Source: Clusia tigrina (Eukaryota; Arthropoda; Insecta; Diptera; Clusiidae). From it: a stretch of DNA of 64,000 nt. The stretch is from NCBI GenBank assembly GCA_920105625.2, contig OV050030.1, forward strand, positions 211,962,325-212,026,324, given 5' to 3'. The notes beneath the pieces are model-generated. The model made no database searches. It saw nothing but the letters and a program-made list of their open reading frames with translations, and was not told the DNA's origin. The position numbers and the translations under genes are program-made. Below are positions 40,174 through 49,064 of the stretch, piece by piece (position 1 is the stretch's first letter; every line of letters begins with the position of its first letter).

Positions 40174-41087
40174 TGAAATTGTTTAGCGATTGGTTGTACC
40201 AAATGGCGGAGGCAGCAAGCACAGTCATGTCTTTGGTATCCAGCAAGGGTAGTGCCCCTTTAAATACACATACGAATAAGTGGAAGTACGTGCGTGAAAT
40301 GAACCTGTGTCGTCGGTGCCTCGGCACGCATCGTCGAAAATGTTTTGTCAATAAAGTGTGTGGCGTCGACGGATGCACAGCGAAGCATCATCAGCTGCTC
40401 CATAAAGGTAGAACTGAAGGCCAGGGTGAGTTACAGACCATAAATACAAAGGCAACTACGAGTACATCGCAAAACGCACAAGTGAACACCCACAGTAGCA
40501 GCGGGAGTGAGAAGCAGCCGTATTTCCGATCCGTACCAATTAATATTCATTCAAAAAATAAAACAATGCAAACATTTGCATTTTTAGATGAAGGCTCCGC
40601 TGTAACTCTCATAGAGAGAAATGTGTTTGATGAGTTGAATCTGCAAGGCGAGCGAGAACCATTGTGCTTACGGTGGACCGCAAATACGACGCGCACAGAG
40701 AGTGATTCCAGAAGAGCTAACATCGAGATTTCAAATATAGGCAACGGTCATAATTATCAACTAAACGATGTTCATACTGTTGACAATCTTGATCTGCCTG
40801 CTCAGTCAGTGGACGCTCATGAAATCGGTATGAGATACCCACATTTGAAAGGGCTACCAATTCAATCGTATAAAAGTGTAAAGGCGACCATTCTAATTAG
40901 TGCAAATAATTGGAAATTGGCAGTTCCTTTAAAAATCATAGAAGGAAGTTGGATTCAGCCTAGTGCATCGAAAACGAGACTAGGGTGGACACTACAAGAC
41001 TGCGACAATAATCACGTTCGTGAATTTCGGCTCAACATACACACTTCCGATTGCCAAGAGCTGTACGACGAGGTACACGAGCGGTGA
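40137..41087 (+). pseudogene. BEL/Pao gag C-terminus (zinc knuckles) and protease
   Basis: The frame is entered by the shift near 40137-40173. Residues about 57-90 hold the nucleocapsid Cys/His cluster: LCRRCLGTHRRKC, then CGVDGC and KHHQLLH, the standard BEL/Pao arrangement. After a Ser/Thr/Gln-rich linker, an aspartic protease begins at about residue 145 with AFLDEGSAVTLIE, where the catalytic Asp is followed by Glu-Gly; BEL proteases vary at this position. The protease would cut the Gag-Pol precursor. The frame stops at 41085-41087, where the pol continues in another frame (KEYFSMEE and onward from about 41088). Confidence 0.85.
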
Positions 41088-41882
41088 AGGAGTATTTCAG
41101 CATGGAGGAGCCTAAATCGGCGCAACTATTATCCGCAGACGACAGCCGAGCGTTACAAATCTTGAATGAAACAAGCACAGAAGTCAATGGACGCTACGAA
41201 GTCGGGTTGTTGTGGGGCGATGATAATGTGGTGCTACCAGAGAGCTATTCTAACGCTTTTAAAAAATCAATGTGCCTACGCAAAAAAATCAAAAAGATGC
41301 AGCGCTGAAGGCAATTATTCAAAACTAAATCGAGAATCTTACTTCGAAAGGGTACGCCACAAAACTCCCCAATAGCGAAACGACGATGCCAATAAATAAA
41401 ATTTGGTATTACCAAATTTTTATAGTCACGAACCCTAACAAGCCCGGGAAAGTCCGACTAGTTTGGGACGCCGCTGCTAAATCATAATGAGTATCACTTA
41501 ATGATTTTCTCTTAAGCGGTCCAGATCTTCTTATGGAAGTCTTGCTGGCATTTAGAGTTGGGCGTTATTCCAGAAATGTTCCACAGAATTAACGTACGAG
41601 TAAGCGATATGCACTCTCAACGTTTTCTTTGGTGGGACGCAAACGACGAATTGCATCATCCAAGCATCTACGTGATGATTGACATTTGGTGTAAGTTGTG
41701 CCCCATGTATCGCACACTTTATTCGCAACAGAAATGCTGAACAATTTGAAGCCAAATTTCCTCGAGCAGTAGACAGAAATGCTGAACAATTTGAAGCTAA
41801 ATTTCCTCGAGCAGTAGAAGCTATACACAAATATCACTACATAGATGATTTCATCGACAGTCAGGACGATTGGCGGCCATAG
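41051..41882 (+). pseudogene. BEL/Pao reverse transcriptase, multiply broken
   Basis: Residues from EYFSMEE to YEVGLLWGDDNV (to about 41237) are the pre-RT linker. The fingers follow in pieces (TNPNKPGKVRLVWDAAAKS near 41430-41485), then the palm (EMFHRINVRVSDMHSQRFLW from 41573), MTFGVSCAP (41679) and the catalytic YIDD box (41838-41849). Frames change at least three times and several stops interrupt. The codon aligned with the first catalytic Asp of the family motif GDIxEMF reads Val (41564-41566), which alone should kill activity. A 45-bp in-frame tandem duplication lies before YIDD. The frame closes at 41880-41882. Confidence 0.85.
41729..41818 (+). repeat. 45-bp in-frame tandem duplication inside RT
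   Basis: Units 41729-41773 and 41774-41818 are nearly identical; one difference is GAAGCC against GAAGCT. Each encodes about 15 residues including NAEQFEAKFPRAV. The duplication inserts an extra 15 residues between the MTFG motif and the YIDD box, where related elements have a single copy. Confidence 0.9.
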
Positions 41883-42110
41883 AACTGGCAAAGCGGGTAA
41901 AGCAAATTCATGCCACAGCCAGGTTCAACATTCCAAATTCATTCATATTCTACCAATTTGTGACAACAGCTCGAAGAAGATCCATCAACAGGGCAAAATT
42001 CCAAAGATTTGGGCTTCACTAACAAAGTCTTAGGTATGTTTTGGGATCCCATTAATGATATGTTCAAGTATATTTGCAGATTTGCTAAATGAGACGTACT
42101 GAACGAGCCC
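41883..42110 (+). pseudogene. RT thumb/connection remnant
   Basis: Continues RT after YIDD in shifting frames. AIELAKRVKQIHATA is readable right after 41879, then fragments of the connection domain (LGMFWDP-like text near 42030-42050). Stops and frameshifts prevent a single frame. Nothing else is visible in this gap between the YIDD segment and the RNase H frame. Confidence 0.7.
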
Positions 42111-43286
42111 GTGGTACCGACAACGAGAGAGACGCGCCAAGTTCTCATGTCAATTTTTGACCCTCTCGGATTTGTGTCGTGCTACACCATAGGACTCAAA
42201 ATTCTGCTCCAAAACATATGGCGTTCTGGTATAGGCTGGGACGAACCACTGATCGAAACTCTATTTGAAAACTGGTGTCAATGGAAGTCAGTAGTACAGC
42301 TTATTACATCTGTCCAAATACCTCTATACTACTCTTCGGGGCTGAAAGAGGCTCATGATGTACAACTGCACACCTTTGTCGACGCTGGTGAAAATGCTTA
42401 TGCTGCCATATGCTACCTGCGCGTCGAACATGCTGACAAAGTTTCTGTTGCTCTGGTGGCCTCAAAATCAAAGGTGGCACCACTCAAACCGCTGTCGATC
42501 CCACGGTTAGAGCTGCAGGCGGCAGTGCTTGGAATACGACTAGCAAACAGGATACTCAACGTAAGTCGCATACGCACAACATCGCAATTTTGGTGGACAG
42601 ACTCAAAGACAGCCCTCAAGTGGTTACGTATGGATTCCAAAAACTTCCAACAATACGTCATGCACCGAGTGGGCGAGATTATCGAGACATCAAATGTAAC
42701 CCAAAGGAGGTGGGTGACCTCCAAGATGAATCCCGCTGACTTTGCAACAAAAGTGTCTACGCGGACAAACTCCAAAATTTGGCTTTCAGGACCTGAATTT
42801 TTATTATCTCACGTTGACAGTTGGCCGAAATGTGAAACGCTCGATTCAGACGATGCTGGCGACGCCGAACTTAAACGCCCCGTATTAGCCATTGGAAAAA
42901 CTGATGCGCCTCTGAAGCCGAACGTAGAGTACTTCTCTAATTGGAAGCGCTTATACCGAGCCGTTGCCACATTTATGCTGTACATTGAGAAACTCAAGAA
43001 CGCTACCATTTCGAGCAAAAGAGGCCACACCTTCGAAATACTGAAGAGAGCTCAACAATTTCTGTTCAAATACGCTCAATCCGAAGAGTACGCCGAAGAG
43101 CTTAATCGCCTCAAGCAAGGTAGAGTAATCGAAAAAGGCAGCAAACTGACAGCTCTAAATGTATATTTAGACCAAACTGGACTCATACGAAGCAGAGGCA
43201 GGGAAGAGTGCCTAAAAAACCACGGAGACGTGACCTTACTGTTGGCGCGTTCAATCCATGAAGACTTTCATCACCAGATGCATTAA
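42111..43286 (+). pseudogene. BEL/Pao RNase H and integrase N-terminus
   Basis: Longest intact piece of this element, about 390 codons, and open without an ATG start because it is an internal part of pol. It begins in the connection domain (TRETRQVLMSIFDPLGF). RNase H shows its four acidic positions: FVDAGE, IPRLELQAA, WWTDSKTALKWL and NPADFATK. It then runs to the start of the integrase zinc-binding region (SIHEDFHHQMH). A TAA at 43284-43286 interrupts where the family has a charged residue just after the His-rich motif. RNase H would remove the RNA strand during reverse transcription. Confidence 0.88.
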
Positions 43287-44398
43287 GCCATCATCAACAA
43301 AATAAAGGGTCAGTACTATATACCTCGACTGCGAGTCTTATATAGGAAGATGCGCCGAATGTGCCAACATTGTAAAAACGAAAATGCCAAGCCACAAATA
43401 CCGCAAATGGCAGCTCTACCGCGAGCAAGGCTAGGCGCCTTCGAGAAACCTTTTACTTATGTCGGCATTGACTTTTTCGGTCCACTTTACGGGCTGTAGG
43501 CAGACGACGCGAGAAGAGGTGGGGTGTAATTTTCACGTGATTAACTATTCGATTTGTGTATATTGAAGTGGCCCACAGCCTGGACACCAGTTCGTGCATC
43601 ATGGCAATCCGTAATTTTATTTCACGACGCGGGTCACCCAGAGAAATATACACAGATAATGGAACAAATTTTAAATCTGCAGAAAAAATCTAGTGTGACG
43701 AAACGAAAAATTTCAACGTTTCAACGAAGCCTTCAACATTTGATAAAATAAATTGGAAATTGAATCCGCCTGCAGCGCCTCATATGGGCGGTGCATGGGA
43801 AAAGATTGTAAGTTCCGTTAAAACCGTGATGTATACAATCTCCCCGACAATACAGTTTAACGACGAAAGCCTGAGAAGCGCCTTATATGAAGTTGAATTT
43901 TTTATAAACTCTCGTCCGCTCACTTTAGTTTCTGTCGAACCAAATTATGACGACGCGCATACCCCGAATCATTTATTGATTGGGTCATCCGATGACTACA
44001 ACCCCATAGGCGGAGATAACGTGGACTTACTACAACACTGGTGCCAAACTCAAAGATTTGCTGATCAGTTTTGGCGCCGATGGCTCAATGGTGGCTCGAT
44101 GGTGGCTCGATGGTGGTTTGCCAAGCAACCCCCAGTAAAAGTCGGAGATGCCGTTGTGATTGCGGACCATGACCTCCCACGAAATTGCTGGCCTAAAGGC
44201 ATCGTGGTTGATAAATTGGTGGCAAAGGATCGTCAGGTCAGAAGCGTGACTGTGAAAACGGCGTCCAGCACTTTTCGACGCCCGGTAGTAAAGATGGCAG
44301 TTTTAGACGTCGCCAGTTCTGATGGTAAATTCGACGTGTCGCAATCGTTTACGGGCGAAGGAATGTTGCCGCCGTCACTAACAACAGCGAAACAGTAA
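43287..44398 (+). pseudogene. BEL/Pao integrase core and C-terminus, broken
   Basis: Directly continues the previous frame: YYIPRLRVL, then CQHCK, which completes the HHCC zinc site. The core has GIDFFGPL (first Asp 43470-43472), a frameshift near 43495, a stop near 43540, EIYTDNGTNF (second Asp), another shift, and GAWEK (Glu 43799-43801), so all three DDE residues are present but spread over different frames. The last part, 43760-44398, is open and includes the C-terminal domain (KVGDAVVIAD, NCWPKGIV, RRPVVKMAVL). A local repeat of TGGCTCGATGG near 44080-44115 has altered the stretch after RRW. The gene end overlaps the putative 3' LTR. Confidence 0.87.
44353..44363 (+). other. Putative polypurine tract of the degenerate element
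   Basis: GGGCGAAGGAA lies immediately before the proposed 3' LTR start at 44364. It would prime plus-strand DNA synthesis. One pyrimidine interrupts it, and it overlaps the integrase coding end. Confidence 0.45.
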
Positions 44399-44665
44399 AC
44401 AGTCGAGCAGTAAATTTGTAAATTAGAAAGGTACATAGATTAACGGGCGGGTACAAGAAGGAAAAAATATTAAGCAACCGTATAAGTCAGTCGATTTTTA
44501 GATTAAACACGGCGCGGTAACACAATTAAATTTGAAAGCGTATCGATCGCTAAAATAAATAAAGTGTAATTAATAAAATATATAAAAACAAGCTTTTATA
44601 TAGCGACGAACGCTTATGAAAATTGTATACACATATGTAAGTATCGTTTCGACATCGCGCCAACA
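44364..44665 (+). repeat. Putative 3' LTR of the degenerate BEL/Pao element (302 bp)
   Basis: Starts TGTTGCCGCC directly after the purine-rich GGGCGAAGGAA (44353-44363), a plausible polypurine tract, and ends GCGCCAACA where satellite resumes with GCCCTAAC. TG...CA ends are as expected. Inside are AT-rich elements: AATAAATAAAG near 44554 and TATATAAAAAC near 44579, possible polyadenylation and TATA motifs. No second copy exists in the window, so LTR status rests on position, ends and the tract. Confidence 0.55.
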
Positions 44666-45979
44666 GCCCTAACTTCTATACGGTGCGTCCTATACCTATC
44701 AAAGTTTGCAACATTCAAATGCTTGTAGCTTTTAACTGGAGCGTCATAATATCTTGAAATTTTGTGACAAGAAAGTACTCGAGCCTCTTGTCAATTTAAG
44801 GTATAGCTATGCTACCCTTGAGTCCCAAAATAAAACACTACATATGCTACCCTTGACTCCAAAATCAAACACTGATAAAACTTCAAATGGCTCTAACTTC
44901 TATACGGTGCGTCCTATACCTATAAAAGTTTGCAACATTCAAATGCTTGTAACTTTTTACTGGATCGTCAAAAAACCTGAAAATTTGGTGACAATAAAGT
45001 ACTCGTGCCTCTTGTCAATTTAAGCTATCGCTCATAGCTATGCTATCCTTGAGTCCAAAATCAAACACTTACAAAGCTTCAAATGGCCCTAACTTTTGTA
45101 CGGTGCGTCCTATACCTATCAAAGTTTGCAACAATCAAATGCTTGTAACTTTTTACTGCAGCGTTATAAAATCTTGAAATTTTCTGACAATAAAGTACTC
45201 GAGCCTCTTGTCAATTTGAGGTATCGATCATAGCTATGCTACCCTTGAGTCCCAAAATAAAGCACTGATAAAACTTCAAATGGACCTAACTTCTATACGG
45301 TGCGTCATACACTTATCAAAGTTTGCAACAATCAAATGCTTGTAACTTTTTACTGAAGCGTCATAAAATCTTGAAATTTTGTGGCAATAAAGTACTGGAG
45401 CCTCTTGTCAATTTAAGCTATCGCTCATAGCTATGCTACACTTGAGTCCCAAATCAAACACTGATAACACTTCAAATGGCCCTAACTTCTATACGGTGCG
45501 TCCTATACCTATCAAATTTTGCAACATTCAAAAGCTTTTAACTTTTTACTGCAGCGTCATAAAGTCTTGAAATTTTTCAAATGGCCCTAACTTCTATACG
45601 GTGCGTCCTATACCTATCAAAGTTTGCAACAATCAAATGCTTGTAACTTTTACTGGAGCGTCCAAAAACCTTAAAATATTGAGACAATAAAGTACTCGTG
45701 CCTCTTATCAATTTAAGTTATCGCTCATAGCTATGCTACCCTTGAGTCCCAAATCAAGCACTGATAAAGCTTCAAATGGCCCTAACTTCTATACGGTGCG
45801 TCCTATACCTATCAAAGTTTGCAACAATCAAATGCTTGTAACTTTTTACTGGAGCGTCATAAAATCTTGAAATTTTGTGACAATAAAGTACTCGAGGCTC
45901 TTGTCAATTTAAGGTATCGCTCATAGCTATGCTACCCTTGAGTCCTAAAATGAAACACTGATAAAACTTCAAATGGCCC
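44666..45979. repeat. Satellite array, middle block (1.3 kb)
   Basis: About seven monomers or partial monomers of the same satellite between the two retroelement islands. It resumes at GCCCTAAC in the monomer and ends in AAATGGCCC, split by the next element. It contains a chimeric monomer (join at 44834-44852) also seen near 16915, and a shortened monomer (join at 45569-45584). Confidence 0.95.
45975..45979. other. Target-site duplication GGCCC, left
   Basis: GGCCC before the LTR start at 45980 matches 54496-54500 after the other LTR. Satellite sequence is continuous if one copy is taken away, which confirms the insertion edges. Confidence 0.95.
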
Positions 45980-46449
45980 TGTTCGCGCCGGAGCCCTCCT
46001 GACAACGGCTGCTGCCTGCGCACCGTCACCATGCGACTCTGTGCGGGGCTCAGTGCGGAGAGAATTCCCCTCATTGGGTCCCGCCAAAGTCGTGTAGCAG
46101 GCCGCAGCCATCTTTATTTTGATGAGAGTGCTGACGCAGGCAGCGGAGGAGAGCTGGTCGGCAATACTGCGTGCCGAAGTCAGTTGAATTTGAGCAGTCA
46201 ATCAAGAAGGGTGGAGCAAAGATATCAACAAAACATACTTTTAAACTTTACTTTTACTTCTCGTTTTTGTTTAAAATAATTATTCTTAAAGTGGATTACA
46301 TAAGTTGAATAAATTTTATATTTTGTAATTAGAAATAATAACTGTGTATATTTCTCCTTACAAATTTAATCAAAATTGTAAATTGTTTTAATTTATAAAG
46401 AGAAAAGAAACAAAAATGGAATCAGAGAGAAACAGTCAACTAAGAAACA
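45980..46449 (+). repeat. 5' LTR (470 bp)
   Basis: TGTTCGCGCC...AAGAAACA. The first 240 bp are GC-rich; the rest is very AT-rich. AATAAA at 46308-46313 is a candidate polyadenylation signal. No convincing TATA box was seen. The block GGGTCCCGCCAAAGTCGTG is the part best kept between this LTR and the old solo LTR at 38755, so it may hold promoter function. Open frames across the LTR are not genes. Confidence 0.96.
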
Positions 46450-46467
46450 TGGTCCTTCGAGCCGGAT
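46450..46467 (+). other. Primer-binding site, tRNA-Tyr type
   Basis: TGGTCCTTCGAGCCGGAT follows the 5' LTR with no gap. It is complementary to a tRNA 3' end ending ...CGAAGGA plus CCA. From memory this matches the acceptor and T stem of insect tRNA-Tyr over all 18 bases. Minus-strand DNA synthesis would start here. Confidence 0.85.
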
Positions 46468-47741
46468 CCCAACTGCGTCCGGTAAGTGTCTAAAGTATTC
46501 AATTAATATATTATTATTAAACCATCATATTGCATATTCACTTTTTGATTTATGTTTTATCGCGTAATTCGCGTTTGGGTACGGTCGTCGCGGTAAACGG
46601 TACATTTCCGTATCGTCACTTGTGTGAGTGTGTGTGTATGTGGATTCTTGCACAGCAGCAGGTACTGGAATTTACATTTTTAAATAAATTCTCAGCACGG
46701 CCGCTGCGTAATTCGGTTCGCAGTCTGCAGCTCAAAGCGCTGCCGACGCCGGTTACCATAGGCTGTGTACAGCTGCTTGTGCGCAGATTTTTCCACAGCC
46801 GCTGTGCATGCTATTGCCAATGCCGCTATCCGCTGTTCCGTTGTGCATCCAATGCCCTACTTTTGAGTGTTGCTTTGTTCGTTGATACGAATTAAGGCGG
46901 GTGTCACACTCACAACTCTCGTGGGTCAGCTGTTCGGGCTATCTGTGTTGCGTGCGTATATCGCCGCGTCGAAGTCGTACCGTGTTGCAAGTAAGCGACG
47001 GGAGCATAGTATTTTCGCTTCTACATTGGCGTGAGGGTCTACAGCTCACTGCGCTGCCCAGAGCCTGTTTACTGTACGTTGTGTACCGTTGTTGATGAAC
47101 CAGTAACTTACACCGTTGCCGGTAGTTTTCCGTACTAACGGGTCCACAACTGTTAACGTGGGGGAGGATCGACACTTTTCGACACGAGTGCGGTGTAATT
47201 AGGTTCGCAGTCCGCAGCTCACAGCGCTGCCGACGCCTTTTTATAGCAAACCGTGTGCCAGCGGTGCTTGAGCATCCCATACTACTACGCTGAAAAATAC
47301 GTATACTCGTTGATCTCCGTACGTCACCGTTTTCGCAGCTCACAGCGCTGCCAACGTTTCCTTTCTTTTGTTTTGATATTACCCTATATCGGTGTACCCA
47401 CGAGCGACGTAAGGTCCGGGTCACATACAGCAGCTCATAGCGCTGCGTTGGGTATTTTAAGTTGGGATTCTACTTATTTATGTTTTTGCTTGTAGTTGCT
47501 CAGTGCTTTCGTCATTGCCTGGGCCTCGCGTAGTTCATTTCTACTGGGGATTGTCTTTTACGTTTTGTGGACTCTTCAGTGATAATAAGGCGGGTGTTAT
47601 ATCGGTCACGTCAGCGGGTCAATTGTGTACACATATAGCTAGGTAACTGGGTGTATCGACGTGAAGGGGTAGTGTTTTTCCGTGTTCTGCTTGCATTTTG
47701 CCATCATTGAGGTGCGTTCTCAGGTCAAGCGGTCTGCAACT
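46468..47741 (+). other. Untranslated leader with repeated hairpin motif
   Basis: About 1.27 kb between the primer site and the gag ATG. Short open frames and several upstream ATGs occur, but none resembles a protein family. Five copies of a 17-nt motif, GCAGCTCANAGCGCTGC, lie at 46727, 47041, 47214, 47335 and 47430, each able to form a GCAGC/GCTGC stem with a 7-nt loop; the 47041 copy is weaker. Copies 1 and 3 share longer flanking text (GTAATTNGGTTCGCAGTC before, CGACGCC after). Such an RNA region is where packaging or dimerisation signals are expected. The upstream ATGs suggest splicing or internal initiation for gag. Confidence 0.7.
46482..46487 (+). promoter_or_regulatory. Candidate 5' splice donor (GTAAGT)
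   Basis: CG followed by GTAAGTGT, a near-perfect donor, lies 15 nt after the primer site. It could join to acceptors such as TTTTTGCTTGTAG (AG 47494-47495, ahead of gag) or TTGATTTTCCACAG (AG 53281-53282, ahead of the 3' ORF). Use is inferred from sequence only. Confidence 0.5.
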
Positions 47742-49064
47742 ATGCTGACTCCGCTGATAGACGCGGCTGATAGCCTGACCGCGTTTGTTATTGAGTTCGA
47801 GCGGAACTCTTCCGCCCCTCAAAATCTTGAATATCTTCGCCTTGATCTGACTGAATTGGCAGACTTATGGCAGGCGTTGAAGGAGGCGAAGGCTGCAGCG
47901 GTCATTGAAGCAAATTTAGACGAGAAATGCGTAGCCATTAAAGAGTCCATACGGCAACGATTCGCAGCAAGTTTTGCCATGTATAAACAGGGTCATGCTC
48001 GGATCAGTGGTCTAATGCAATCCCTGACCGGCTCTCCTACGGTGCCTTCCGAGGCATCGGCTGAGCTGTCTTCTCAATCCCATACTATTCCGGTGCCTCC
48101 CTGTGATATTGAGATTTTCGGGGGGGAGTACTCCAAGTGGATCACCTTCCGTGATATGTTCACGGCGCTGTTCCTTCGGAACGCTCGGTTATTTAACATC
48201 GAGTGGATGTATCACCTGAGGGCAAAGACTAGGGGGGAGGCGCGAGAAATCGTGGACCAATGCCAACTGACCAATAGCGGTTTTGATCAGGCGTGGGCGA
48301 GGCTTACTGCCCGGTACGAAAATCGGCGCAAGCTCATTAATTGCCAGCTGAAGTCCCTATTCACAATGCGTACCATAGGTAAAGAAAGTGGGTCGGAGTT
48401 AAAGAGGCTGCAGCGGGAAGTTAGCAACTGCATTATGGCGTTGCAGGAGCTGTCGGTGGATGTAGGCAGCTGGGATCCAATTTTTATATATTGGAGTTCC
48501 ATTCGGTTGCCGGAGAGGACCCTTTTTCTTTGGGAGCAGTCCCTTGCAGATCATGCGGATATACCGACTTGGGTGGCGATGGAGGAATTCCTCTCGAAAC
48601 GGTTCCAAACTTTGGAGGCGGTCTCTGATGTCTGCCAGACGGATCACGCGCGGGAGTCTGGGGGGAGCCGCTCAACACCACTCCGTAATAGCCACGTGCA
48701 GGCTCATCAGGCGAGGGTCAATCCGGAAGGGTGTAACATATGTACACTACCAGGCCATCGGGTCTCCCACTGCTCTACTTTCATCAACGCTGATATATCA
48801 GAACGATGGGGATGGGTGAATCGCTTCCAGTTGTGCGTGAATTGTTTGAAGGGGGATCATCGTGTGTCAAATTGCACGAGTAAATACCGACGTTTTACGT
48901 GTCAAGAGCGGCACCATACTCTGCTACACCGTGAGCCGCTCCCGAACCGGAGCATAAGAGGCCCACCACGCACGACGCCGCCTCGAGGCAGACGATCATC
49001 CAACGGATGGCTCAACCTGCTACACCTTCCTTCGCCCACGCTGCACAGGTGGTACCTGCTATAG
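47742..49064 (+). CDS. gag: Gag of the complete BEL/Pao element
   Basis: 440 residues from the first ATG (MLTPLIDAADSL); the frame is open further upstream, but only a GTG exists there. Residues about 100-235 form the DUF1759 gag domain: FGGEYSKWITFRDMFTALF, LRAKTRGEAREIV, ARYENRRKLIN. The C-terminal part has two CCHC zinc knuckles, CNICTLPGHRVSHC (from 48732) and CVNCLKGDHRVSNC, and then CQERHHTLLH, the usual BEL nucleocapsid layout. It would form the particle and bind element RNA. The stop is at 49062-49064. The pol frame overlaps by 130 nt in the -1 frame. No canonical slippery heptamer was found in the overlap, so the link to pol is either a non-standard shift or a mutation; many BEL elements have gag and pol in one frame. 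Confidence 0.92.
   Translation: MLTPLIDAADSLTAFVIEFERNSSAPQNLEYLRLDLTELADLWQALKEAKAAAVIEANLDEKCVAIKESIRQRFAASFAMYKQGHARISGLMQSLTGSPTVPSEASAELSSQSHTIPVPPCDIEIFGGEYSKWITFRDMFTALFLRNARLFNIEWMYHLRAKTRGEAREIVDQCQLTNSGFDQAWARLTARYENRRKLINCQLKSLFTMRTIGKESGSELKRLQREVSNCIMALQELSVDVGSWDPIFIYWSSIRLPERTLFLWEQSLADHADIPTWVAMEEFLSKRFQTLEAVSDVCQTDHARESGGSRSTPLRNSHVQAHQARVNPEGCNICTLPGHRVSHCSTFINADISERWGWVNRFQLCVNCLKGDHRVSNCTSKYRRFTCQERHHTLLHREPLPNRSIRGPPRTTPPRGRRSSNGWLNLLHLPSPTLHRWYLL

Larger units (their letters stand above)
39295..44665 (+). mobile_element. Degenerate plus-strand BEL/Pao retrotransposon (5' LTR not found)
   Basis: Gag, protease, RT, RNase H, integrase and a putative 3' LTR occur in canonical BEL/Pao order on the plus strand, broken by many frameshifts and stops. 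Part of the same element probably lies upstream of the solo LTR. No copy of the 3' LTR is visible on its 5' side, so the 5' end was lost, probably at the junction with the inverted element. The motif style (EMFHR, SQRFLW, MTFG, YIDD) resembles the inverted fragment at 37167-38400 more than the complete element at 45980, which has KMYRQ and YVDD. Confidence 0.85.

Noticed and set aside
41398..41420. Perfect inverted repeat AAATTTGGT-ATT-ACCAAATTT as a terminator or regulatory hairpin
   Set aside because: It falls inside the RT fingers coding stretch (KIWYYQIF) of a dead element. Probably coincidental or a small local mutation.
38755..44665. The LTR at 38755 as the 5' LTR of the degenerate element
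   Set aside because: A perfect GGTAC duplication closes right after its CA end, there is no primer site, and the sequence before 44665 is unrelated to it.
46031..46279. Open frame in the 5' LTR, and its counterpart at 53756-54325
   Set aside because: It lies inside the LTR and is duplicated with it. The longer copy merely adds out-of-frame sequence of the 3' ORF. No domain is visible.
45980..46449. An Inr/DPE core promoter in the LTR (TCAGTG and AGTCGTG)
   Set aside because: The spacing between the two motifs does not fit the usual +28 to +33 position, so I did not call a promoter.
46530..47495. Several short open frames in the leader of the complete element
   Set aside because: Low-complexity Cys/Arg/Ser-rich translations on both strands, overlapping the hairpin motif repeats. 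No similarity to a known protein family.
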